Part shown: positions 13,648 to 21,501 of the stretch, in pieces | How positions within the stretch are numbered: position 1 is the first letter of the stretch | How the letters are laid out: every line of letters starts with the position of its first letter | Assembly (NCBI GenBank): GCA_030040215.1 | Contig: JASHUD010000035.1 | Location: forward strand, 1-23,764 | DNA length: 23,764 nucleotides | Direction of reading: 5' to 3' | Source: Methylovirgula sp. | GTDB lineage: Bacteria; Pseudomonadota; Alphaproteobacteria; Rhizobiales; Beijerinckiaceae | Notes under the pieces: generated by a model | What the model was told of the DNA's origin: nothing | The model's database searches: none | Seen by the model: only the letters and a program-made list of their open reading frames with translations | Program-made: the position numbers and the translations under genes

Positions 13648-14901
13648 TTACTCGTAACGCAAAGCTTCGACCGGATCGAGCTTGGCGGCCCGCCAGGACG
13701 GATAGAGCGTCGCGAGGACCGACAGAATCAGCGTCATGCCGACCACCGAGGCGACGTCGCGCGGATCGACCACCGACGGCAGCCGCGACAGGAAATAGAG
13801 TTCGGCGGGGAAGAGATTGGCATGCAAAAGCCGGTTCAGGAATTGGCGGATCGGCTCGACGTTGTCGGCGACGATCAGGCCGAGAAGAAATCCGGCCAGC
13901 GTTCCGGCCACGCCGATCGACGCTCCGGTGATCAGGAAGACTCGCATGATCGCACCGCGCGTCGCGCCCATGGTCCGCAGGATGGCGATGTCGTGGCTCT
14001 TGTCCTTCACCAGCATGATGAGGCCCGAAACGATGTTCAAGGCGGCGACGACCACGATCAAGGTTAAGATGATGAACATGACATTGCGCTCGACATTGAG
14101 CGCATCGAAGAACGTCCGATTGCGTTCGCGCCAATCGGTCATGATCACCGGCCGATCGACCGCCGCCTGAATGCTATCGCGGGCCGCGTCGATCTTTTCC
14201 GGATCGTCGAGGAAGACCTCGATGACGCTCGCTTGGCGATCCTCGTTAAAGAAGCTCTGCGCCAAAGCCAGAGGCATATAGACGAAGATGCCATCGAACT
14301 CGGCCATGCCGATCTGAAAAATCGCGTCAACGCGATAGGATTTGACGCGCGGCACGACTCCGAACGGCGTCTGCGCCCCGTTGCCGGTAATGAGCTTGAT
14401 CGTATCGCCGACGCGCAGATTGAGATTATCGGCGAGCCTCTGGCCGATCGCCACGCCGCCGGCTTTGTCGAAGCCCGACAACGTTCCGCTGCGTATCGTG
14501 CCGGCGATGCCCGGCAGCCGGTTGATGTCCGCTTGCTCGATGCCGCGCACTAGAACCCCTGCGCCGCCCTGCGCGAAGCTCGAGGAGGCGAAAGCCGAGC
14601 CCTCGACCATGGGGATGGCCATTTTGACGCCCGGAACCGCCGTAACCCGCGCAGCCACCTTGTCGTAATCGGTGAGCGGTCGATCCGCCGCCTGAAGAAA
14701 AATATGTCCGTTGATGCCGACGATCTTGTCGAGCAGATCCTTATGAAAGCCGTTCATGACCGACATGACGACGATCAGCGTGGCGACGCCCAGCGTGATG
14801 CCGAGAAAGGAAAATCCGGCGATGACCGAGACATAGCCCGAAGCGCGGCGGGCGCGCAGATAGCGCGTCGCAATCATCCATTCGAACGCCGCAAAAGGCA
14901 T
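13648..14901 (-). CDS. lolC: Lipoprotein-releasing ABC transporter permease LolC/LolE
   Basis: This is the membrane partner of LolD. The 417-residue protein has the family layout: an N-terminal helix (about 22-48, AGFSFLGITLGVATLIVVMS), a large periplasmic domain, and three helices in the C-terminal third. MNGFHKDL after the first helix and the ending LDPVEALRYE are characteristic. Only one LolC/E-type gene is present beside lolD, so a homodimeric (LolF-like) transporter is likely, as reported in other alphaproteobacteria. AAAGGA seven bases before ATG 14901 is a good ribosome-binding site. It follows proS by 29 bases. Confidence 0.93.
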   Translation of the reverse strand: MPFAAFEWMIATRYLRARRASGYVSVIAGFSFLGITLGVATLIVVMSVMNGFHKDLLDKIVGINGHIFLQAADRPLTDYDKVAARVTAVPGVKMAIPMVEGSAFASSSFAQGGAGVLVRGIEQADINRLPGIAGTIRSGTLSGFDKAGGVAIGQRLADNLNLRVGDTIKLITGNGAQTPFGVVPRVKSYRVDAIFQIGMAEFDGIFVYMPLALAQSFFNEDRQASVIEVFLDDPEKIDAARDSIQAAVDRPVIMTDWRERNRTFFDALNVERNVMFIILTLIVVVAALNIVSGLIMLVKDKSHDIAILRTMGATRGAIMRVFLITGASIGVAGTLAGFLLGLIVADNVEPIRQFLNRLLHANLFPAELYFLSRLPSVVDPRDVASVVGMTLILSVLATLYPSWRAAKLDPVEALRYE

Positions 14902-14930
14902 CTTCGATCCTTTTCTCGCGCCGCGCCGGG

Positions 14931-16250
14931 TTACGCGGCAAACCGGGCGATCGCTTCGCCGATGCTCATCATTTCCCGCGCCCCCGTGCGGCGTGTCTTT
15001 ACTTCGACTTTGTCTTCGGCGAGCCCGCGCGGCCCGACGATGACCTGATACGGCAGGCCGATCAGATCGAGGCGCGCGAATTTCGCCCCCGGCCGCTCGT
15101 CGAGATCGTCATAAAGCACGTCGATCCCGGCCTTTTTGAGTGCGCCATAGAGCTTCAAAGAGGCCGTATCGCTTGCCGCGTCTCCGACCTTCAGATTGGC
15201 GATCCCGACGACGAAGGGCGCAACCGAATCCGGCCAGATGATTCCGGCTTCATCATGGTTGGCCTCGATCAAGGCGCCGACGAGGCGCGAGACGCCTACT
15301 CCATAGGAGCCGCCGATGACCGGCCGCTCGACTCCGTCGGGGCCGGTGACGAGCGCGCGCATCGGCTTGGAATATTTGTCGCCGAAATAGAAGACTTGGC
15401 CGACCTCGATGCCACGCTTACGCACGCGCCTTTCCGGCGGCGTCTCGCGTTCGAACCGCGCCGGATCGTGGACGTCGTCGGTCGCCGCATAAAGGCGCGT
15501 CCAGCCCTTGACGATCGGCTCGAGAGCGCCGTCGTAATCGATCGACTCGTCCGGGATCGGCAGGCCAAGAATATCGGCGTCGCAATAGACGCCCGACTCG
15601 CCGGTCTCCGCAAGGATGATGAATTCGTGCGAAAGATCTCCGCCGATCGGTCCCGTCTCGGCGCGCATCGGAATGGCTTTCAATCCCATGCGGTCGAAGA
15701 TCCGCAAATACGCGACGAACATGCGCTGGTAGGAGCGGCGCGCCGCCGGCTCGTCGATATCGAAGGAATAGGCGTCCTTCATCAGAAACTCGCGGCCGCG
15801 CATGACGCCGAACCGCGGCCTCTGTTCGTCGCGGAACTTCCATTGGATGTGGTAGAGGATCTTCGGCAGTTCCTTGTAGCTATGGACATAGGCGCGGAAA
15901 ATCTCCGTGATCATGTCCTCGTTGGTCGGCCCATAGAGCAATTCGCGCTCGTGGCGATCCTTGATCCGCAGCATCTCGGGCCCATAGGCGTCGTAGCGCC
16001 CCGTCTCGCGCCAGAGATCGGCGAGTTGCAGCGTCGGCATCAGGAGTTCGATCGCGCCGGCCCTGTCCATCTCCTCGCGGACGATCTGCGTGACCCTCTG
16101 AAGAACTCTGAAGCCGAGCGGCAGCCACGCGTAGATGCCCGCCGCCTCCTGGCGGATCATCCCGGCGCGCAGCATCAGCCGATGCGAAAGGATTTCGGCC
16201 TCTTTCGGCGTTTCGCGCAGGATCGGCAGGAAATAGCGGGAAAGAAGCAT
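14931..16250 (-). CDS. proS: Prolyl-tRNA synthetase, short form without editing domain
   Basis: The enzyme charges tRNA-Pro with proline. The 439-residue product is the short alphaproteobacterial bacterial-type ProS that lacks the inserted editing domain of the roughly 570-residue E. coli enzyme. Class II motifs are visible: GIYAWLPLGFRV near the start, FRDEQRPRFGVMRGREFLMKD (motif 2), and IGGSYGVGVSRLVGALIE (motif 3), followed by the anticodon-binding domain. I start at ATG 16250 (MLLSRYFLPILRETP), the usual family N-terminus; ATG 16298 would add 16 atypical residues, and neither has a clear ribosome-binding site. Without cis editing, mischarged Ala-tRNA-Pro must be cleared by a separate trans-editing protein not seen here. 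It leads the proS > lolC > lolD operon. Confidence 0.95.
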   Translation of the reverse strand: MLLSRYFLPILRETPKEAEILSHRLMLRAGMIRQEAAGIYAWLPLGFRVLQRVTQIVREEMDRAGAIELLMPTLQLADLWRETGRYDAYGPEMLRIKDRHERELLYGPTNEDMITEIFRAYVHSYKELPKILYHIQWKFRDEQRPRFGVMRGREFLMKDAYSFDIDEPAARRSYQRMFVAYLRIFDRMGLKAIPMRAETGPIGGDLSHEFIILAETGESGVYCDADILGLPIPDESIDYDGALEPIVKGWTRLYAATDDVHDPARFERETPPERRVRKRGIEVGQVFYFGDKYSKPMRALVTGPDGVERPVIGGSYGVGVSRLVGALIEANHDEAGIIWPDSVAPFVVGIANLKVGDAASDTASLKLYGALKKAGIDVLYDDLDERPGAKFARLDLIGLPYQVIVGPRGLAEDKVEVKTRRTGAREMMSIGEAIARFAA

Positions 16251-16357
16251 GGGTGGGGCTGGGTCTGGAGAGGCGTGTTGCGGGTTTAAAGCGAGCATAA
16301 GGGAAAGGCAAAGGGGACCGGCGACAGGTCCGTTTGAAAACTATCGGTTCCTATTAA

Positions 16358-16373
16358 GCCCCGTACCAGGGGC
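16358..16373 (-). terminator. Weak hairpin beyond glmS
   Basis: GCCCC (16358-16362) and GGGGC (16369-16373) form a five-base-pair stem; read on the minus strand it is followed by TTAAT. It lies about 100 bases after glmS, beyond the palindromic repeat, and could end the glmU-glmS transcript. The stem is short and the T-run poor. Confidence 0.3.
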
Positions 16374-16388
16374 GATGCGCGCGGTCGC

Positions 16389-16471
16389 CGTCATTGCGAG
16401 CGAAGCGAAGCAATCCAGTTATATAGTCCGGGACTCTGGATTGCTTCGTCGCTGCGCTCCTCGCAATGACG
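16389..16471. repeat. Palindromic REP/MITE-like repeat, copy 2
   Basis: This 83-base element has the same ends as the copy at 5069-5147 (CGTCATTGCGAG and CTCGCAATGACG) and longer, cleaner inner arms (GCGAAGCAATCCAG against CTGGATTGCTTCG). The central loop contains a further small palindrome, AGTCCGGGACT. It starts one base past the glmS stop codon, so the glmS message would end in this large hairpin. There is no coding capacity. Confidence 0.88.
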
Positions 16472-16472
16472 C

Positions 16473-18302
16473 CTATTCCACCGTCACGCTCTTCGCCAGA
16501 TTGCGCGGCTGGTCGGCGTCTTTGCCCATAAAGACCGCCGTGTGATAGGCGATCATCTGCACCGGCAGCGCGTAGACGATCGCCGAAAACTCCGGCGCCA
16601 TCGCGGGCATGGCGATCAATTCGGCTTCGCCGCCGAGATCGTCGGCGCTGTCGGCAATTAGGATAATGCGGCCGTTGCGCGCCGCGACTTCCTGCACGTT
16701 CGAGAGAGTCTTCGCGAAAACCTGGTCGCGCGGCGCGAGGACGATCACCGGCAGATCGGAATCGACGAGCGCGATCGGCCCATGTTTCAGCTCGCCCGCC
16801 GCATAGCCTTCCGCGTGGATGTAGGAAATTTCTTTCAGCTTCAGCGCGCCTTCGAGGGCGAGCGGATACGACGTGCCGCGCCCGAGGTAAAGAACGTCGC
16901 GCGCCTTGCCAAGATCGCGCGACAGCAGCTCGATCCTCGGCTCGCGGCGCAGAACTTCCGCCATCAGGCCGGGAATGGCCGTGAGTTCGGCGACAAAACG
17001 CGCCTCTTCTTTGGCATCGATGGTGCCGCGCGCCCGCGCGAAGGCAAGCGCCAGGCAGGCAAGCAGCGCGAGCTGGCAGGTAAACGCCTTGGTCGAGGCA
17101 ACCCCGATCTCCGGCCCTGCCAGTGTCAGTGCCGCGACGTCGCTTTCCCGCGCCATGGTCGAGGTCGCGACGTTGACGACGCTCAAGATCTTCTGCCCGT
17201 GTTTCTTGGCGTAGCGCAGCGAGGCGAGCGTGTCGGCCGTCTCGCCCGACTGCGAGATGAGCAGCATCAGGCCGCCCTTCTCCATCGGCGCCTCGCGATA
17301 GCGGAACTCGGAGGCGACTTCGATCTCGACCGGTAGTTTGGCGATGCGTTCGAACCAATAGCTGGCGATGAGTCCGGCCATATAGGCAGTGCCGCAGGCG
17401 GCAATGGTGAGGCGCGGCAGCCGCCCCGGATCGACCGGCAGTTCGAACGGCAACGCGACCGTGCCGGCGGCAAGATCGAGATAATGGGCAAGGACGCGGC
17501 TGATCACTTCCGGCTGTTCGTGGATTTCCTTATCCATGAAGTGCCGGTAATTGCCGCGGTCGATCAGGAAGGCGGAGGCCGGGGTCTTCACCCGCTTGCG
17601 GGCGACGGGCCGGTTCTCGGTGTCATAAAATTTCGCGCCATGCCGCGTCAGGACGACGTAGTCGCCCTCTTCGAGATAGGCGAGCTCGTCGGTCAAAGGC
17701 GCGAGCGCCAGCGCGTCGGAACCCAGATAGAATTCGTCTTTTCTATCGCCGGCGCCGAAGCCGACGACCAGCGGCGCGCCTTCCCGCGCCCCGATCAAAA
17801 GGTCGTCCTTGCCCTCGAAAAGAAAGGCGAGCGCGAAAGCGCCCTTGAGGCGCGGCAGGGTCGCAGCGACGGCTTCGACCGGCGAAAGCCCCTCGTTCAT
17901 CGCCGCATCGACCAGATGAGCGACCACCTCGGTATCGGTATCGGAAGCGAACCTATGGCCTTTGGCACGGAGTTCGTCGCGCAGCGTTTTGAAATTCTCG
18001 ATGATGCCGTTGTGAACGACGGCCACTTTGCCGTTTTGATGGGGATGCGCATTGTCGGCGGTCGGGCGCCCGTGCGTCGCCCAGCGGGTATGACCAATCC
18101 CCAAATGGCCAAAAAGCGGATCCGCCGTGACGCAAGCTTCGAGGTTTTTCAGCTTGCCGGCGGCTCGCCGGCGGGTGATTTGCCCATTCTCGAGCGTCGC
18201 CACCCCGGCCGAATCGTAGCCGCGGTATTCGAGACGCTTTAACGTTTCAAGAAGCGTTCCGGCCACGGGCCCCGCGCCGAGAATGCCAACGATTCCGCAC
18301 AT
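16473..18302 (-). CDS. glmS: Glutamine--fructose-6-phosphate aminotransferase (isomerizing)
   Basis: GlmS makes glucosamine-6-phosphate from fructose-6-phosphate and glutamine, the first committed step to UDP-GlcNAc for peptidoglycan and lipopolysaccharide. The 609-residue protein begins MCGIVGILG, so Cys2 is the glutaminase nucleophile after Met removal. HTRWATHG and HNGIIENF belong to that N-terminal domain. Two SIS sugar-isomerase domains follow (TIACGTAYMAG, LLISQSGETADT, LGRGTSYPLALEGALKLKE). The C-terminus DADQPRNLAKSVTVE is the conserved family ending. It follows glmU by 32 bases. I see no glmS ribozyme-like leader, as expected outside Firmicutes. Confidence 0.97.
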   Translation of the reverse strand: MCGIVGILGAGPVAGTLLETLKRLEYRGYDSAGVATLENGQITRRRAAGKLKNLEACVTADPLFGHLGIGHTRWATHGRPTADNAHPHQNGKVAVVHNGIIENFKTLRDELRAKGHRFASDTDTEVVAHLVDAAMNEGLSPVEAVAATLPRLKGAFALAFLFEGKDDLLIGAREGAPLVVGFGAGDRKDEFYLGSDALALAPLTDELAYLEEGDYVVLTRHGAKFYDTENRPVARKRVKTPASAFLIDRGNYRHFMDKEIHEQPEVISRVLAHYLDLAAGTVALPFELPVDPGRLPRLTIAACGTAYMAGLIASYWFERIAKLPVEIEVASEFRYREAPMEKGGLMLLISQSGETADTLASLRYAKKHGQKILSVVNVATSTMARESDVAALTLAGPEIGVASTKAFTCQLALLACLALAFARARGTIDAKEEARFVAELTAIPGLMAEVLRREPRIELLSRDLGKARDVLYLGRGTSYPLALEGALKLKEISYIHAEGYAAGELKHGPIALVDSDLPVIVLAPRDQVFAKTLSNVQEVAARNGRIILIADSADDLGGEAELIAMPAMAPEFSAIVYALPVQMIAYHTAVFMGKDADQPRNLAKSVTVE

Positions 18303-18334
18303 TTCAGACTTTCAAACGGGTTCGAGCCCCAAGC

Positions 18335-19678
18335 CTACACCTTCCGGTGCTTTGCTCGGAACGCTTTCGCCCAGAATGGTTTCTCGACTTGCCGGGCGCG
18401 GGCCACAACCAGCGCGTCCGCGGCGACATCCTCGGTCACGACCGAGCCGCTCGCGATATAGGCGCCGGCGCCGATCTTTACCGGGGCGACCAGCGCCGCA
18501 TTGACGCCGACGAAGACGCCTTCGCCGACTTCGGTGCGAAACTTGGTAAATCCGTCGTAATTGCAGGTGATCGCCCCTGCCCCGACGTTCGTCCCAGCAC
18601 CGATCGTCGCGTCGCCGATATAGGCGAGATGGTTGGCTTTCACGCCTGTTCCGAGGGTCGCGGCCTTCACCTCGACGAAATTGCCGATATGCACAGCCTC
18701 GCCGAGCACCGCTCCCGGCCGCAGTCGCGCAAACGGCCCGACGATCGCGCCCGGCCCGACCTCGGCGCCTTCGAGATGCGAAAACGCCCGGATGACGGCG
18801 CCGTCGCCAACCTTGACGCGCGGCCCGAAAAACACGTCCGGCTCGATCCTGACATCCCGGCCGAACGCCGTATCGTAGGAAAGATGTACGCGCTCGGGAT
18901 CGAGGAAGGTGACGCCCGACTCCATGGCGCGGCTTTTGAGCCGCGCCTGAAGAACGGATTCGGCCGCCGCAAGCTGACGACGGTCGTTGATGCCAAGGAC
19001 TTCCTCCTCGGGCGCGGAAACGACGGCGACACCGATCCCGCGGCGGCGCGCCACGCCAACCACATCGCTTAGATAATACTCGCCTTGTGCATTGGTCTTG
19101 CCGATCGCCTCAAGCAGCGCCACGCCGTGCGCCCCAGCGATCGCCATGAGCCCGGCGTTGCAAAGCGAGATGCGACGTTCGTTTTCGCCCAGATCCTTAT
19201 CCTCGCGAATTGCGGCGAGCACGCCGTTCTCGAAGATCAATCGCCCGTATCCGGCCGGATCCGCCGCCTCGAACCCGAGCACCGCGATCGCGTGCGATTC
19301 GAGCGCCTGGCGCAGTTTTGCGAATGTCTCCGGCATGACGAGCGGGGTGTCGGCGAAAGCGACGAGAATATCGTCGAATTCGGTAAGCACAGGCTTGGCG
19401 GCGAGCACCGCGTTCGCCGTCCCAAGTGGCGCCGTTTGAACGAAAATCTCCGCCGTTGGGGCGACCCGCCTCGCTTCCGCAACGACCTCGTCCTGGTTCG
19501 GTCCAACCACGATGGCGAGTCTATCGGCCCCAGCCGTTCCGACCGCGGCAAGCACGTGCGCGAGCATCGTGCGGCCCGCCAGCTCATGCAGCACTTTCGG
19601 CCGCTCCGAGCGCATGCGTTTGCCCTCGCCGGCGGCGAGAACGACGGCAAGGCAGCGCCGTTTTGCGGATGACGTCAT
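18335..19678 (-). CDS. glmU: Bifunctional GlmU: glucosamine-1-P acetyltransferase / GlcNAc-1-P uridyltransferase
   Basis: GlmU carries out the last two steps to UDP-GlcNAc. The N-terminal uridyltransferase motif LAAGEGKRM with RPKVLH lies at about residues 14-31, and CNAGLMAI and the Mg-binding region follow. The C-terminal half is a left-handed beta-helix of hexapeptide repeats (VGPGAIVGPFARLRPGAVLG, IGAGTNVGAGAITCNYDG) carrying the acetyltransferase site. ATG 19678 gives 447 residues, close to the family norm, and AGGG lies just upstream. The frame stays open to 19837, but those residues do not match the family. It forms an operon with glmS and is divergent from opgG. Confidence 0.96.
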   Translation of the reverse strand: MTSSAKRRCLAVVLAAGEGKRMRSERPKVLHELAGRTMLAHVLAAVGTAGADRLAIVVGPNQDEVVAEARRVAPTAEIFVQTAPLGTANAVLAAKPVLTEFDDILVAFADTPLVMPETFAKLRQALESHAIAVLGFEAADPAGYGRLIFENGVLAAIREDKDLGENERRISLCNAGLMAIAGAHGVALLEAIGKTNAQGEYYLSDVVGVARRRGIGVAVVSAPEEEVLGINDRRQLAAAESVLQARLKSRAMESGVTFLDPERVHLSYDTAFGRDVRIEPDVFFGPRVKVGDGAVIRAFSHLEGAEVGPGAIVGPFARLRPGAVLGEAVHIGNFVEVKAATLGTGVKANHLAYIGDATIGAGTNVGAGAITCNYDGFTKFRTEVGEGVFVGVNAALVAPVKIGAGAYIASGSVVTEDVAADALVVARARQVEKPFWAKAFRAKHRKV

Positions 19679-19917
19679 CGCCCTAAGGTCCAAACCGGCG
19701 CCCAGCGACAGGCTCGGCGCGTCCACGTGCCGGCCGGGTTCGACGAGGGCCGGCAGCGGCGCATTTGACCGCATTGCGACAATGCCCAATCTTCGAGGAA
19801 TTGGAAGGCGCTCACCAAATTCTCCCCAAAAAGCCATCTCGCAGTCGCGATAAATGCGATATACACGAGAGTTAGCGCCAATTCCAAGTAACGGCTCCCC
19901 ATGGGGTCGGTCGATTG
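19679..19917. promoter_or_regulatory. Divergent promoter region between glmU and opgG
   Basis: This 239-base gap must hold promoters for glmU-glmS and for opgG-opgH. On the plus strand TTGACC (19765-19770) could be a -35 box, but the -10 at the right distance (AATCTT) is poor. An AT-richer patch at about 19840-19865 (GATAAATGCGATATACAC) is the other candidate. Open reading runs through it on the minus strand in two frames, without support as genes. Confidence 0.35.
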
Positions 19918-21501
19918 ATGTTCGAGCGTCGGGACGTATTGAAAATCGGTCTCAGCGGCATGGTTGCCGGGATTGGCGGGCTCCTTCAGCCGCCTCTCGC
20001 CGGCGTCGCCTTGGCGCAATCCCCGCAAGCGCCGCCCGCGTCGCCGCCCCCCGGCTTTGCGCTCGGCGATCCTACCCCTTTCCAACCGGGCTTTGTGCTG
20101 GAGGCGGCGCGGGCGCTCGCCAAAGACCCGTTTAAACCGGCGCCGACCGATTTGCCTGCTTCGTTTCGCAATCTCACCTACGACCAATACGTGGCGATCC
20201 GCGGCAAACCGGCCAGCGCGCTTTGGCAGAACGAGCAATTGGGTTTCGCGCTCGAGCCTCTGCACCGCGGCTTTCTCTTTTCCGCCCGGGTCGAGATCAA
20301 CATCGTCGTACAGGGCCAAGCGCGCCGGCTGATCTATTCTCCCGCCCTCTACGATTTCGGCAAGCTCGCCGTGCATGGCGACATCGGCGACATTGGATTT
20401 TCCGGTTTTCGCATCCTGACGCCGCAAGATGGCAAAGGATTTGCAGAGATCGCGGCATTCCAAGGCGCAAGCTTCTTTCGCGCCGTCGCGCAAGGCCAGA
20501 ATCCAGGCACCATGGCTCGGGCTCTATCAATCAAGACCGCCGATCCGCGCGGCGAAGAATTCCCGATGATCCGCACCTTCTGGATCGAACAGCCGACGCT
20601 CGCCGACGACACGCTCGTCATGCATGCGCTCGTCGATTCGGAAAGCGTGAGCGGCGCCTACCGTTTCACCTTACGCCCGGGCGAAGCGACGATCATTGAC
20701 ACGGAATGCACTCTCGTTCCTCGCGCCAATGTCGACAATTTCGGGCTGGCGACGATGAGCGCGACGGTCGTTTCCGACGCGATCGATCATCGCCGTGTCG
20801 ACGACGTGCGCCTTACGCTTGCCGAGATCGGCGGCGTACAAATGTCGACCGGGTCGGGCGAATGGATCTGGCGGCCGACATCGAACCGGGAGACCCTGCA
20901 GATTTCGACCTTTGTCGACCAACACCCGCGCGGCTTTGGATTTCTGCAGCGCGACCGCGAATTCGACCACTATGAGGACGACGACCAGCACTGGGAGCTG
21001 CGCCCCTCGTTATGGATCGAGCCGATTGGGGACTGGGCGGCCGGCGGTGTACAACTGATTGAAATTCCAAGCGACTCCGAAGCAAATGACAACATTATCG
21101 CATATTGGCGGCCGCACGACCCGCTCATCGCCGGCAATGAAACTTCCTTTGCCTATCGGCAGTTCTGGTGTTGGTACCCGCCCGAACAACCGGCGCTTGC
21201 AATCGTTACCGATACGCGCTCGGGCCGCGGATCGAGCGGACACCGGCGTCGTTTTCTGGTCGAGTTCACCGGCGACCCTCTTGGCGATTCACATCAGGTT
21301 CAGGTGATCAAGCCAATGTTGAGCGCAACGCCCGGCACAATCGTCTCGATCCAGGAGTTTCCGATTCCCAGCACCAAAGTCTATCGCGTCTTGTTCGAAT
21401 TCGATCCCGGCAGCGAAACGTCCTCGGAAATGCGCCTCCGGCTCGAATCTTCCGACGGCAAGCCGCTCAGCGAAACGTGGCTCTACAGATGGACCCGTTG
21501 A
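19918..21501 (+). CDS. opgG: Periplasmic glucan biosynthesis protein OpgG/OpgD (MdoG family), Tat-exported
   Basis: OpgG/OpgD proteins act in the periplasm on the beta-glucan backbone made by OpgH, giving osmoregulated periplasmic glucans. The 527-residue protein starts with ERRDVLKIGLSG, a twin-arginine signal (RR at 4-5), ending about residue 34 (VALAQS); this resembles OpgD more than Sec-exported OpgG. The body is family-like throughout: FQGASFFRAVAQGQ, GEEFPMIRTFWIE, RDREFDHYEDDDQHWELRPSLW and NDNIIAYWRP. ATG 19918 is chosen over the adjacent TTG 19915, with GGTCGG upstream. The 3' end overlaps opgH by 13 bases, so the two are co-translated. Production in this family is often linked to osmolarity and envelope stress. 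Confidence 0.92.
   Translation: MFERRDVLKIGLSGMVAGIGGLLQPPLAGVALAQSPQAPPASPPPGFALGDPTPFQPGFVLEAARALAKDPFKPAPTDLPASFRNLTYDQYVAIRGKPASALWQNEQLGFALEPLHRGFLFSARVEINIVVQGQARRLIYSPALYDFGKLAVHGDIGDIGFSGFRILTPQDGKGFAEIAAFQGASFFRAVAQGQNPGTMARALSIKTADPRGEEFPMIRTFWIEQPTLADDTLVMHALVDSESVSGAYRFTLRPGEATIIDTECTLVPRANVDNFGLATMSATVVSDAIDHRRVDDVRLTLAEIGGVQMSTGSGEWIWRPTSNRETLQISTFVDQHPRGFGFLQRDREFDHYEDDDQHWELRPSLWIEPIGDWAAGGVQLIEIPSDSEANDNIIAYWRPHDPLIAGNETSFAYRQFWCWYPPEQPALAIVTDTRSGRGSSGHRRRFLVEFTGDPLGDSHQVQVIKPMLSATPGTIVSIQEFPIPSTKVYRVLFEFDPGSETSSEMRLRLESSDGKPLSETWLYRWTR

Noticed and set aside
18303..18334. glmS ribozyme or other riboswitch before glmS
   Set aside because: Only 32 bases separate glmU from glmS, too short for the ribozyme, which is known from Firmicutes and relatives.
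19679..19837. N-terminal extension of GlmU by 53 codons
   Set aside because: The family starts just before the LAAGEGKRM motif; the extra residues are not family-like, and AGGG precedes the ATG at 19678.
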